From contig CAZMRW010000069.1 of assembly GCA_964568805.1 (NCBI GenBank), positions 1-25,901 of the forward strand: a DNA stretch of 25,901 bases, given 5' to 3'. The stretch is from CAZMRW01 sp964568805. Lineage in GTDB: Bacteria; Pseudomonadota; Gammaproteobacteria; Methylococcales; Methylomonadaceae. Under the pieces are notes generated by a model. It saw nothing but the letters and a program-made list of their open reading frames with translations. It did not search any database and was not told where the DNA came from. Shown in pieces: positions 1-8,124 of the stretch. Within the stretch, counting starts at the first letter, position 1. Each line of letters begins with the position of its first letter. The translations under genes and the position numbers were made by a program.

Positions 1-30
1 CGTGCCAGCTTTTCTTTTTAATTCATTCGG

Positions 31-138
31 TTATAGCTTAAGTAAGTGCCATTCGGGTCTAACATTATAAATGTCTGGATCGGCTGACGGGGTATCATCG
101 TCAAAAAGCTGAGCGCAGAACCCACCCCAGTTATGGCA
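31..138 (-). pseudogene. Possible C-terminal scrap of an unidentified protein
   Basis: A 35-codon open stretch on the minus strand ends in TAA (31-33) and is bounded upstream by an in-frame TGA at 139-141. It has no start codon. Its composition is protein-like: it contains HNWGGFCAQLFDDD and later the segment RPEWHLLKL before the stop. Other frames of the same bases read less like protein. I do not recognise the family. It may be the tail of a decayed gene or chance. Confidence 0.2.
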
Positions 139-217
139 TCATCGTTATTGAGCACTAGGAGCTATGAGCTTAGATCTCTCGGTAGTACGATGAGTGCAAG
201 TCTGGAATAATCCTGGA

Positions 218-239
218 TTCCCACGCCTAAGCGTGGGAA
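218..239. repeat. REP-like palindrome, 9-bp stem
   Basis: TTCCCACGC (218-226), a 4-base loop CTAA, and GCGTGGGAA (231-239) form a perfect 9-bp hairpin. Short intergenic palindromes of the form TTCCCACGC...GCGTGGGAA are widespread dispersed repeats in proteobacteria. There is no T-run on either side, so a simple intrinsic terminator is unlikely, although it lies 54 bases beyond the stop of the hydrolase gene. The bases just before it (aataatcctggattcc, 206-221) recur almost exactly near 24164. Confidence 0.6.
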
Positions 240-292
240 CAGGAAAGAGGAAGCTTTTCGTCACATCTGGAAAGCTCGGAAAGTGTTAAGGG

Positions 293-1585
293 TCAAAATG
301 TCCGTTCCAGGCATGCTTGAATCCCACCTGCCAAATTTCCTTCTCCACAGTCACCCGGTGTACAACTTAGGTTTTGCCAGTTAGTCTTATCTCCTCCAGT
401 CAACGCCGTTAACCATTCAAGAAAGGTGATTTCACTGCCTGTGGAAGTTGTTAAGAAAGAATTATAAAAATCATCGTCATGGCGCAATATCGTATGATTA
501 CAGCCCGGGCCGATATAGGATCGGTAATTTTTAAGTAAAGACGCCCTCAAGTCTCCGGTGATCGAATTCATCTCGAAATTCCATCTTCCAATGAATGCCC
601 CGTCGGACAGTCCCAAACCCCAAAGCAGCGGAGTGTCGGGATTAAGCATGATATCCCAAAAAAATATCTGAACCGCATCGTATGCCGTTGTGTACTGGGC
701 GAATTTGTCTTTGGGATATTCGCCGCTGAGCCGGTCATAGGCTTCCGGCAGAAAATTTTCCGGCTGCGCAATGACCGCACTGGGTAATGACGTAAATATT
801 GGGTGAAGAGTATCATGGATATTCCAGTTCGAAGGTTCTCCGAAAACCGCATTCACAAATTCATGCGCATCTTTAATAACGCCCATACCCCCGTCGCTGA
901 CCCCGAACATCTTGGCGTCAGAATAATATCCTTTCAATGTTGGATAATTAAGTGTTGCTCCGTACGATCCTGCACTGGAACCGGCGACCAACAGCTTGCC
1001 AGGCGCAATTTCAGGATGGATGTCCTTCAACCAGTTTATGGCATAAATAGCATTATCGAAACCGCGGTGATGAATGGTAACCTGAGGGTCGGGTAGTAAG
1101 GGGGTTGGGTACGGATTATCATAAATGGTATCCGTGGAGCCGACATGGACGTCGCCCGTGCAATAGGAGATAAAAAGCATGCTCCAGTCTGCATAGGGAT
1201 TGTTGGGATTATTGACATCGAGAATACCGCCCATGTCTGCCGGATTATTGGCAATATCGGCAGAAGGAACATAGGTGGGCTTGGGCTGTTGAGGAGGGGG
1301 AGGTAGCTGCAGCGAAGCTACACAAGTAAGGCTGTCATAACATGCTCCGCCGCCATTGTAATAAACGAGCAATTTATCTCGCTTCCCGGGTTTGAAATGA
1401 AACGAATAGGGCTCACCTAATGCGCAACTCGGATAGATCAGCCTTTCCTCATCGCCGACTGTTACAGTGTATCCATCCGGTTCTATATCTACGGGAATTC
1501 TCTCCCAATCACCGTCCGCTTGCGACGTGCCGGATAAACAGATGGATGTCAAAAAGAAGATACCCCAAAAAAAAGTCGATTTCAT
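293..1585 (-). CDS. Secreted pectinacetylesterase/Notum-family serine hydrolase
   Basis: Predicted 430-aa exported alpha/beta-hydrolase. Residues 1-23 form a signal peptide (MKS followed by a hydrophobic stretch, cleavage near SQA-DG). The family hallmarks are visible: an oxyanion motif NGGGAC near residues 77-82, a nucleophile elbow GSSAGS with catalytic Ser about 204, a likely acid in LSDGAF, and a C-terminal His in CNHT. Several paired cysteines suggest disulfides in the periplasm or outside the cell. Family members deacetylate pectin or remove acyl groups from other substrates; the substrate here cannot be told. The ATG at 1585 is preceded by GGGAG seven bases upstream. The gene is divergent from the winged-helix regulator at 1852, which could control it (inference). 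Confidence 0.85.
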   Translation of the reverse strand: MKSTFFWGIFFLTSICLSGTSQADGDWERIPVDIEPDGYTVTVGDEERLIYPSCALGEPYSFHFKPGKRDKLLVYYNGGGACYDSLTCVASLQLPPPPQQPKPTYVPSADIANNPADMGGILDVNNPNNPYADWSMLFISYCTGDVHVGSTDTIYDNPYPTPLLPDPQVTIHHRGFDNAIYAINWLKDIHPEIAPGKLLVAGSSAGSYGATLNYPTLKGYYSDAKMFGVSDGGMGVIKDAHEFVNAVFGEPSNWNIHDTLHPIFTSLPSAVIAQPENFLPEAYDRLSGEYPKDKFAQYTTAYDAVQIFFWDIMLNPDTPLLWGLGLSDGAFIGRWNFEMNSITGDLRASLLKNYRSYIGPGCNHTILRHDDDFYNSFLTTSTGSEITFLEWLTALTGGDKTNWQNLSCTPGDCGEGNLAGGIQACLERTF

Positions 1586-1851
1586 TTTTTTCTCCCGTTA
1601 CTGATAGCAAATTATGGGGGCAGGTCTTGTTAGATCAGATATTGAGAAACAAGCGACTAAAATATATTCTTCCACGCCTCGTGTTCCTCGAACTTTCATC
1701 CTCTGAACCTTGACCTGAATACCCCGAACCGTGTTAATTTTATTATTTTTGATTATACTGACTCCGCTGCTTTAAGTTGTTACCAAACTGTGATTTGTTT
1801 GTTGGCACTCCCTCCATCACACGAACAATAAATTTGAGGGGTTTACTCTGA

Positions 1852-2901
1852 ATGGAACAAAACATTACTTATGCATTCGGCCCGTACCGTCTGGAAACAA
1901 ACACCCACCTCCTGCGCTATGAAAGTGAAACCATCACTTTGCCTCCTAAGATTCATCAATTATTGCTGTTTTTTTTACAGAATCCGGGGCATTTAATATC
2001 CAGGGAAGTTCTTCTCGATGCGGTCTGGAGCGGTACGTTCGTCGAGGATACGGCCTTGAGACGGGCCGTTAATACCTTGCGCAAGGCCTTGAACGATGAC
2101 AGCAAAACGCCATGCTATATTTTGACGGTTTCCAAACGCGGCTATCGCTTTCTTCCCGACATCACGGTTGAAGTCGGTTTTCTAAGAAGCGCCGGAACAA
2201 CCCAAGCTGTAGATATAAACTATCAGCCGAAGACTGAATATCCCGGTAGCGAGGGGCAATACGATATCGAATTGGCACAGCTGCTAAAAGCTTTTCAACG
2301 AGCCGCCGATGGCAACAGGCGCCTGGTTCTTTTGAAAGGCGCAAGGGGGACAGGAAAAACCGCCTTACTTGAGCGGTTTCTGGCCAAAATCAACCCTCCC
2401 GAATTGGCTTTTCTGCGCGCCCGCTGCATACCGTTGAACGGAACCATTGAACCCTATCTGCCCTTGCTGGAAGCCTTGGAGCGCAAATGCCGGGAGCCTT
2501 GCGGAAAGCCTCTGATCCGCTTTTTACAACAGATTGCTCCGGCCTGGTTTTATCAAATCGTTAATGTGCTGGACCCGCAGGAATTTGGCACATTCCGACT
2601 CAACGCGCCACAAATCGGTTCAGCGCGCATGCTGCGAGAAGGCGCCAATTTATTCGAAAAGCTGGGGGCTGAATCAACCTTTATCCTGATCCTCGATAAT
2701 TCGCATTGGAGCGATAAGTTCACGCTGGATTTATTGAATTTTTTGATATCCAGAAGCTCACCTACGAAGTTGCTGATGATCCTGAGCTTCCGTCCGGGAG
2801 AGAACGGCGCGGGCGCCCGGCGACTTGAACAGATGCGTAGCGAGTTATGCTATAGAGGTGTGAGCCAGGAGTTGTCTTTGCATAGGCGGCTGGAATATTA
2901 G
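1852..2901 (+). CDS. CadC/OmpR-type winged-helix regulator with AAA ATPase module, probably C-terminally truncated
   Basis: 349 aa. Residues about 6-104 form a Trans_reg_C winged helix, with LPPKIHQLL, the recognition-helix segment VEDTALRRAVNTLRKAL and the ending SKRGYRF. Residues about 142-320 resemble an AAA_16-type ATPase: Walker A is GARGTGKT (163-170) and the Walker B-like segment is ILILDNSHWSD (278-288), where relatives usually read ExxHWSD. There is no receiver domain and no membrane helix. Relatives with this architecture usually continue with hundreds of residues of TPR-like sensor repeats. Here the reading frame stops shortly after the ATPase, and a palindrome follows 32 bases later, so the gene looks truncated. 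A GAGGGG ribosome site lies about 12 bases before the ATG. Target genes are unknown; the divergent hydrolase is the nearest candidate. Confidence 0.8.
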   Translation: MEQNITYAFGPYRLETNTHLLRYESETITLPPKIHQLLLFFLQNPGHLISREVLLDAVWSGTFVEDTALRRAVNTLRKALNDDSKTPCYILTVSKRGYRFLPDITVEVGFLRSAGTTQAVDINYQPKTEYPGSEGQYDIELAQLLKAFQRAADGNRRLVLLKGARGTGKTALLERFLAKINPPELAFLRARCIPLNGTIEPYLPLLEALERKCREPCGKPLIRFLQQIAPAWFYQIVNVLDPQEFGTFRLNAPQIGSARMLREGANLFEKLGAESTFILILDNSHWSDKFTLDLLNFLISRSSPTKLLMILSFRPGENGAGARRLEQMRSELCYRGVSQELSLHRRLEY

Positions 2902-2933
2902 GGCCGGCGGCTTATTCCCATCTTTTTTCGCTT

Positions 2934-2960
2934 CGCTGGGTACGCAGTGCGTACCCAGCG
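2934..2960. repeat. Perfect 12-bp palindrome between the regulator and glmS
   Basis: CGCTGGGTACGC (2934-2945) pairs with GCGTACCCAGCG (2949-2960) around a 3-base loop. It sits between the converging ends of the winged-helix gene and glmS, 7 bases after the glmS stop. No U-tract follows on either strand. It is better described as a REP-like repeat that may also stabilise or end the two convergent transcripts than as a canonical terminator. Confidence 0.6.
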
Positions 2961-2967
2961 CCTGCGC

Positions 2968-4797
2968 TTATTCCACCGTAACCGACTTCGCCAGATTTCT
3001 CGGCTGGTCGACATCGGTGCCTTTTAAGACAGCCACATGGTAGGCCAATAGTTGCAGCGGAATGGTAAAGACAATGGGCGCTATTATATTTTCAACTTTT
3101 GGGACTTTGATGTATTGCACATTACCGTCATTAGCCGGTATCAAGGTTTCGTCCATAAATACGATCAGCTGCCCGCCGCGGGCGCTGACTTCCTGGATGT
3201 TGGATTTGAGTTTTTCCAGCAGGCTATTGTTTGGCGCGACGGTAATGACCGGCATGTCTGCGTCGATCAAGGCTAATGGGCCATGTTTTAATTCACCGGC
3301 AGGATAAGCTTCGGCGTGAATATAGGAAATCTCCTTCAGCTTTAACGCACCTTCCATTGCTATCGGGTAATGCGTTCCCCTGCCCAAAAACAAGGCATGT
3401 TCTTTTTCAGCAAATTGTTCCGCCAGTTCCCTGATCTCGTCATTGAGTTGCAGCGTTTGTTCAATTTTTCCCGGCAATCCGAAAAGTTCCGACGTAATCT
3501 TTTGTTCCAATGCGTCAGATAATTGAAAGCGCCTCCCGATGGCGATAACCAGCAGCAACAACGTAGTCAGCTGGGTGGTAAATGCCTTGGTCGATGCGAC
3601 GCCGATCTCCGGACCGGCACGTGTCATCAGGACCAGATCGGATTCTCTGACCAATGAACTCTCGGGGACATTGCAGATGGTTAGGGAATATTTTGCGCCC
3701 AGCTTCTTGGCTTCCTGCAAGGCAGCCAGCGTATCAGCGGTTTCGCCGGATTGCGAGATGGTTATAATCAGGGTATCCGGATCCAGAACAGGATTTCTGT
3801 AGCGAAACTCGCTGGCCACTTCGATATGACATGGCACGCGCGCCAGCCGTTCAAACCAGTAGCGAGCGACATAACCTGCATGATAGCTGGTTCCGCAAGC
3901 CAGTATTTGTACCGATTTAATTTTGTTGAATACGTCCGTGGCATTATGTCCGAATGTGTTTTCCTGCAGCCGGTTGTTGATAAACCGGCCTTCCAAAGTT
4001 TGGGAAATGGAGAAGGGCTGCTCGTAAATTTCTTTGAGCATATAATGGCGATATTCGCCTTTATCGACCGCATCGGCTTCTAAATAGCTTTCTTTGGCCA
4101 AACGCTTAACAACTTGATCATCAACATCATAGATAATCAGTTCATTGGTTTTGATGACGGCGATATCGCCGTCTTCCAGAAAGATAAAATTCCGGGTAAC
4201 CGGCAGTAAGGCGGCGGCATCGGATGCGATGAAATATTCGCCGATACCGATACCGATAACAAGAGGGCTTCCTTTTCTGCAGGCAATCAGGGTATCGGGA
4301 TAATCACTGCACATGATACCGAGAGCATAAGCGCCTTCAAGTTTTTTGACGGTCTGTTTGACGGCCTTGACAAAATTTCCGGCAGATTCCAGGGCATGAT
4401 TTATGGCGTGCACAATCACTTCTGTATCGGTCTCCGAGGTAAATTCGTAGCCGATCTGTCTCTGATCATTACGCAGCCGTTCATGATTTTCAATGATGCC
4501 GTTATGAACCACGGCCACCTTGTTCCGGCTGACATGGGGATGCGCATTGGCCGTGCTGGGTTTGCCGTGCGTTGCCCATCTCGTATGCGCGATACCGACC
4601 TGACCGGCAATGGGTTCGGATTGCAGCAGATCTTCCAGACCCTTGACTTTGCCCAGCACTCTTTTCCGGGATATATTGCGTTCCTCGATAACCGCAAGGC
4701 CCGCCGAATCATAGCCGCGATATTCCAGACGTTTTAAACCCTCCAGTAAAATTGGCACTACATTTCTTTGCGCGATGCCGCCGACTATGCCGCACAT
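2968..4797 (-). CDS. glmS: Glutamine--fructose-6-phosphate aminotransferase (isomerizing)
   Basis: Makes glucosamine-6-phosphate from fructose-6-phosphate and glutamine, the entry step to UDP-GlcNAc for peptidoglycan and lipid A. It is 609 aa, the same length as the E. coli enzyme. It starts MCGIVGG, so Cys2 is the N-terminal nucleophile of the glutaminase domain (about 1-240). Two SIS domains follow: CGTSYHAG and ISQSGETADT in the first, GRGTHYP and KHGPLALI in the second. The C-terminus ends in LAKSVTVE, as in close homologues. The ATG is 1 base from the glmU stop and is preceded by GAGGAAA inside the glmU end, so the two genes are probably cotranscribed and translationally coupled. Confidence 0.98.
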   Translation of the reverse strand: MCGIVGGIAQRNVVPILLEGLKRLEYRGYDSAGLAVIEERNISRKRVLGKVKGLEDLLQSEPIAGQVGIAHTRWATHGKPSTANAHPHVSRNKVAVVHNGIIENHERLRNDQRQIGYEFTSETDTEVIVHAINHALESAGNFVKAVKQTVKKLEGAYALGIMCSDYPDTLIACRKGSPLVIGIGIGEYFIASDAAALLPVTRNFIFLEDGDIAVIKTNELIIYDVDDQVVKRLAKESYLEADAVDKGEYRHYMLKEIYEQPFSISQTLEGRFINNRLQENTFGHNATDVFNKIKSVQILACGTSYHAGYVARYWFERLARVPCHIEVASEFRYRNPVLDPDTLIITISQSGETADTLAALQEAKKLGAKYSLTICNVPESSLVRESDLVLMTRAGPEIGVASTKAFTTQLTTLLLLVIAIGRRFQLSDALEQKITSELFGLPGKIEQTLQLNDEIRELAEQFAEKEHALFLGRGTHYPIAMEGALKLKEISYIHAEAYPAGELKHGPLALIDADMPVITVAPNNSLLEKLKSNIQEVSARGGQLIVFMDETLIPANDGNVQYIKVPKVENIIAPIVFTIPLQLLAYHVAVLKGTDVDQPRNLAKSVTVE

Positions 4798-4798
4798 A

Positions 4799-6169
4799 TT
4801 AATTTCCTCGCTTGACGGGCCGTTGCCAGCCGGTAATTGAAACCTGTTTTGCCCTGCTTAGGGTTAGTTGATTATCTGGACTGTCTTTGGTGATCGTCGA
4901 CCCGGCGCCTATCGTCGCATTTTGGCCTATGCTGACCGGTGCGATCAATTGGGTGTCGGAACCGATAAAGGCGCCATCCCCTATGATAGTCTGGAATTTG
5001 TTAACTCCGTCGTAATTGCAGGTAATCGTACCCGCGCCGATGTTGACCTTACGGCCTACGGTGCAATCTCCAATATAGCTCAAATGATTAATCTTGCTAC
5101 CCTCGGCTACCGACGATTTCTTGATCTCAACAAAATTGCCGATATGCACATTATTGGCGAGAACCGTTTCAGGTCTTAACCTGGCAAAAGGACCGATTCG
5201 GCTGCCCTGCCCGATGACGGCGTGTTCGATGACGCTATTTCCGAGAATCTCGACATTGTCTTCAATAATTGAATCGGCTATACGGGTGTTTGCGCCGATT
5301 CTGACATTGTTGCCGATGCTGATCTTGCCCTCTAAAATCACGTTAATATCGATCTCAATATCCTGACCCAGGGTTTCTATCGTTCCTCTCAAATCGAAGC
5401 GCGCCGGATCGAAGAGAGTGACGCCCCGTTCCATCAAACGATGGGCTTGTTCCATTTGATAGACCCGCTCAAGATGACTTAGCTGAATACGGTTGTTGAC
5501 ACCTAACACTTCATCAACCGTCTTCGGGTGGCAGGTGTCGATCGTGATATGATCTGCAACCGCCATCTCGATAATATCGGTTAAATAATATTCACCCTGG
5601 GCATTGTTATTGTTTAAACGGCTCAGCCATCCTAATAAGTGCCTTCCTTGAACAGCCATGATGCCGGTATTGACCTCGCGGATACGCGTTTCACTTTCGG
5701 AAGCATCTTTTTCTTCGACAATTTTGGCCACGGCTCCCTGATCTGTTCTGACAATTCTGCCGTAACCCAGGGGATTATCCAGATGCACCGTCAATAAAGC
5801 CAGCGACTTGGCACTGACCAGCGCCAATAATTGTTTTACTGTCGCCAGCTTCAATAAAGGCACATCGCCGTAAAGAATCAGGACGGTATCGTCATCATGG
5901 ATTTGATCGTTGACCTGCTGCACCGCGTGCCCGGTGCCCAGTTGATGTTCCTGCTCGAACCAGTCGGCATCCAGGTCCCTTAGGGTTTCCAGCACCTGCT
6001 CCGCGCCATGGCCATAAACAATTTTGATACGGTTGTTATGCAATTGACTGCTCATATCGTAAACATGTTGCAGCAAGGGTTTACCTGCAATTTTATGCAG
6101 GATTTTGGGCAGTTCGGAACGCATGCGCGTTCCTTTACCTGCGGCAAGAATAATTGTGGTAATTTTCAT
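4799..6169 (-). CDS. glmU: Bifunctional GlcNAc-1-P uridyltransferase / GlcN-1-P acetyltransferase
   Basis: Cytoplasmic enzyme that acetylates glucosamine-1-phosphate and then couples it to UTP to give UDP-GlcNAc. The N-terminal pyrophosphorylase domain has the nucleotide motif LAAGKGTRM, then GTGHAVQ and YGDVPLL. The C-terminal half is a left-handed beta-helix of hexapeptide repeats with NFVEIKKSS, the acetyltransferase active-site region around NHLSYIGD, and NYDGVNK. The ATG at 6169 gives 456 aa, the length of E. coli GlmU, and has GGAAAG just upstream. A longer in-frame start at 6232 would be read through the atpC terminator hairpin and is rejected. It lies directly upstream of glmS. Confidence 0.97.
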   Translation of the reverse strand: MKITTIILAAGKGTRMRSELPKILHKIAGKPLLQHVYDMSSQLHNNRIKIVYGHGAEQVLETLRDLDADWFEQEHQLGTGHAVQQVNDQIHDDDTVLILYGDVPLLKLATVKQLLALVSAKSLALLTVHLDNPLGYGRIVRTDQGAVAKIVEEKDASESETRIREVNTGIMAVQGRHLLGWLSRLNNNNAQGEYYLTDIIEMAVADHITIDTCHPKTVDEVLGVNNRIQLSHLERVYQMEQAHRLMERGVTLFDPARFDLRGTIETLGQDIEIDINVILEGKISIGNNVRIGANTRIADSIIEDNVEILGNSVIEHAVIGQGSRIGPFARLRPETVLANNVHIGNFVEIKKSSVAEGSKINHLSYIGDCTVGRKVNIGAGTITCNYDGVNKFQTIIGDGAFIGSDTQLIAPVSIGQNATIGAGSTITKDSPDNQLTLSRAKQVSITGWQRPVKRGN

Positions 6170-6187
6170 CTTACTTTCCATTAAACA

Positions 6188-6227
6188 AAAAAGCCCGATA
6201 ACGAGTTTAAGCGCTATCGGGCTTTTT
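6188..6227 (-). terminator. Intrinsic terminator after atpC, before glmU
   Basis: AAAAAGCCCGATA (6188-6200) and TATCGGGCTTTTT (6215-6227) form a perfect 13-bp stem around a 14-base loop, with an A-tract before and a T-tract after. It can act in both directions. On the minus strand it would end the atp transcript 37 bases after the atpC stop and just ahead of glmU. glmU-glmS expression would then need read-through or a promoter of its own; none is obvious in the few bases left. Confidence 0.85.
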
Positions 6228-6263
6228 ACCAAGTCCTGGAACGGATAATATTAGCGCCTGCCC

Positions 6264-6686
6264 TTATCCGCCGCGTTTTCTAAGTCTGTCCAGTGTCCTT
6301 AATTGCATGACCGCCAGCGCCAATTGCGCCTGGGCCGTTGCATAGTCAATTTTACCGGACTTATCGGCCAGCGCTTCTTCGGCTTTGGCCTTAGCCTGGA
6401 TGGCTGCCGCTTCATCGATATCTTTCGCCCTGATTGCCGTATCCGCAAGAATCGTAACTAAATACGGTTGAACCTCTAACAAGCCTCCGGATATAAAAAA
6501 TGGCTGGCTTTCCTTGTCATCGATTTTAACCCGAACTTCCCCGGGATTCAGCCGGGTGATCATGGGAGCATGGCGAGGCGCGATGCCCACTTCGCCTAGC
6601 TCAGCGGGGGCAAATACCATTTCCGCCGGTCCGGAAAAGATTTCCTTTTCCGCACTAACGATGTCTACATGGATGGTCATGGTCAT
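6264..6686 (-). CDS. atpC: F1 ATP synthase epsilon subunit
   Basis: Central-stalk subunit of F1 that couples rotor to catalytic head and inhibits ATP hydrolysis. It is 140 aa, normal for the family. The N-terminal beta-sandwich contains the conserved segments VSAEKEIFSG, GEVGIAPRHAP and the FFISGGLLEV region. A C-terminal helical hairpin follows (about residues 90-138), rich in Ala, Lys and Glu. It starts 26 bases after atpD, with AGGTAAGAGAG upstream of the ATG; a second ATG two codons later is possible. It is the last gene of the atp operon before the terminator. Confidence 0.97.
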   Translation of the reverse strand: MTMTIHVDIVSAEKEIFSGPAEMVFAPAELGEVGIAPRHAPMITRLNPGEVRVKIDDKESQPFFISGGLLEVQPYLVTILADTAIRAKDIDEAAAIQAKAKAEEALADKSGKIDYATAQAQLALAVMQLRTLDRLRKRGG

Positions 6687-6712
6687 ACTCTCTTACCTGA
6701 ATAATTCGTAAC

Positions 6713-8092
6713 TTACTTCATGCCTTTTGCTTTTTCAAGCACTTCGTCAATGGTTCCCACCATGTAAAAGGCCTGTTCGGGAATCGAATCGTATTCGCCT
6801 TCGATAATGCCTTTAAAACCGGCAATGGTATCTTTCAGCGAGACATATTTTCCTGGCGAACCGGTAAAGACTTCCGCAACAAAGAACGGCTGCGACAGGA
6901 ACCGCTGCATTTTACGCGCCCTGGCGACGATCAGCTTATCTTCTTCGGATAACTCATCCATGCCCAAAATCGCAATAATATCGCGGAGTTCCTTATAGCG
7001 TTGCAGGATGCCCTGAACCTTACGCGCCACATCGTAGTGCTCTTGCCCGATAACGAGTGGATCGAGCTGCCGGCTGGTCGAATCCAGTGGATCGATCGCA
7101 GGATAAATCCCCAGCTCGGCGATTTGACGAGACAATACGACCGTCGCATCCAAGTGCGCAAAGGTGGTTGCGGGGGACGGGTCGGTCAAGTCATCCGCTG
7201 GCACATAAACTGCTTGTATCGATGTAATTGAACCGGTTTTGGTCGACGTAATCCGCTCTTGCAGCACGCCCATTTCTTCCGCCAGCGTCGGCTGATAACC
7301 CACCGCAGATGGCATACGGCCCAACAACGCGGACACTTCGGTTCCGGCCAGGGTGTATCGGTATATATTGTCGACAAAGAACAATACGTCGCGGCCTTCG
7401 TCACGGAAATATTCGGCCATGGTCAAACCGGTCAACGCCACGCGCAGCCTGTTTCCCGGCGGCTCGTTCATCTGTCCGTAAACCAGGGAAACCTTGTCGA
7501 TAACGTTCGAATCGGTCATTTCATGATAGAAGTCGTTACCTTCACGGGTTCTTTCGCCAACGCCCGCGAATACCGAGTAACCACTATGCTCGATCGCAAT
7601 GTTGCGGATCAGTTCCATCATGTTGACGGTTTTACCGACGCCAGCGCCGCCGAACAAGCCGACCTTGCCGCCTTTGGTAAACGGACAGATTAAATCGATC
7701 ACCTTGATTCCGGTTTCCAGCAATTCGTTGGCAGCCGCCTGCTCGGCATAGCTGGGCGCTTCGCGGTGGATACCCCATGAAACCTTTTCTCCGATCGGCC
7801 CTTTTTCGTCGATCGGCTGACCCAGGACGTTCATAATCCGGCCCAAGGTTTCCTTGCCAACCGGCACTGAAATCGGTGCGTTGGTGTTGCTGACAGCCAG
7901 GCCTCTGCTGAGGCCGTCGGTGCTTCCCATTGCAATGGTTCTGGCCACGCCGTCACCTAATTGCTGTTGAACTTCCAGTATCAGGTCAACACCCTCTACT
8001 TTTAATGCATCATATACTTTGGGCAGGTTCTCGCGTGAAAATTCCACGTCTACGACCGCGCCGATAATTTGTACGATTTTACCCGAACTCAT
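6713..8092 (-). CDS. atpD: F1 ATP synthase beta subunit
   Basis: Catalytic subunit of F1. It is 459 aa. Walker A is GGAGVGKT at about 148-155, the catalytic carboxylate is in GERTREGND (Glu about 180), and Walker B LFFVD leads into the DNIYRYTLAGTE segment. The region around LGMDELSEEDK corresponds to the DELSEED lever that contacts gamma. All catalytic residues I can check are present. The sequence matches enteric AtpD closely over long stretches, supporting a gammaproteobacterial host. It lies between atpG and atpC, in the normal order. Confidence 0.99.
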   Translation of the reverse strand: MSSGKIVQIIGAVVDVEFSRENLPKVYDALKVEGVDLILEVQQQLGDGVARTIAMGSTDGLSRGLAVSNTNAPISVPVGKETLGRIMNVLGQPIDEKGPIGEKVSWGIHREAPSYAEQAAANELLETGIKVIDLICPFTKGGKVGLFGGAGVGKTVNMMELIRNIAIEHSGYSVFAGVGERTREGNDFYHEMTDSNVIDKVSLVYGQMNEPPGNRLRVALTGLTMAEYFRDEGRDVLFFVDNIYRYTLAGTEVSALLGRMPSAVGYQPTLAEEMGVLQERITSTKTGSITSIQAVYVPADDLTDPSPATTFAHLDATVVLSRQIAELGIYPAIDPLDSTSRQLDPLVIGQEHYDVARKVQGILQRYKELRDIIAILGMDELSEEDKLIVARARKMQRFLSQPFFVAEVFTGSPGKYVSLKDTIAGFKGIIEGEYDSIPEQAFYMVGTIDEVLEKAKGMK

Positions 8093-8124
8093 TCTTTGTC
8101 CTCTTGTATTTGTCGCTTTTTGGC

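Noticed and set aside
6170..6232. N-terminal extension of glmU (21 extra codons)
   Set aside because: These codons translate the atp terminator hairpin; the internal ATG at 6169 has a ribosome site and gives the normal 456 aa.
7259..7693. 144-codon plus-strand frame opposite atpD
   Set aside because: Antisense to conserved catalytic sequence; shadow frame.
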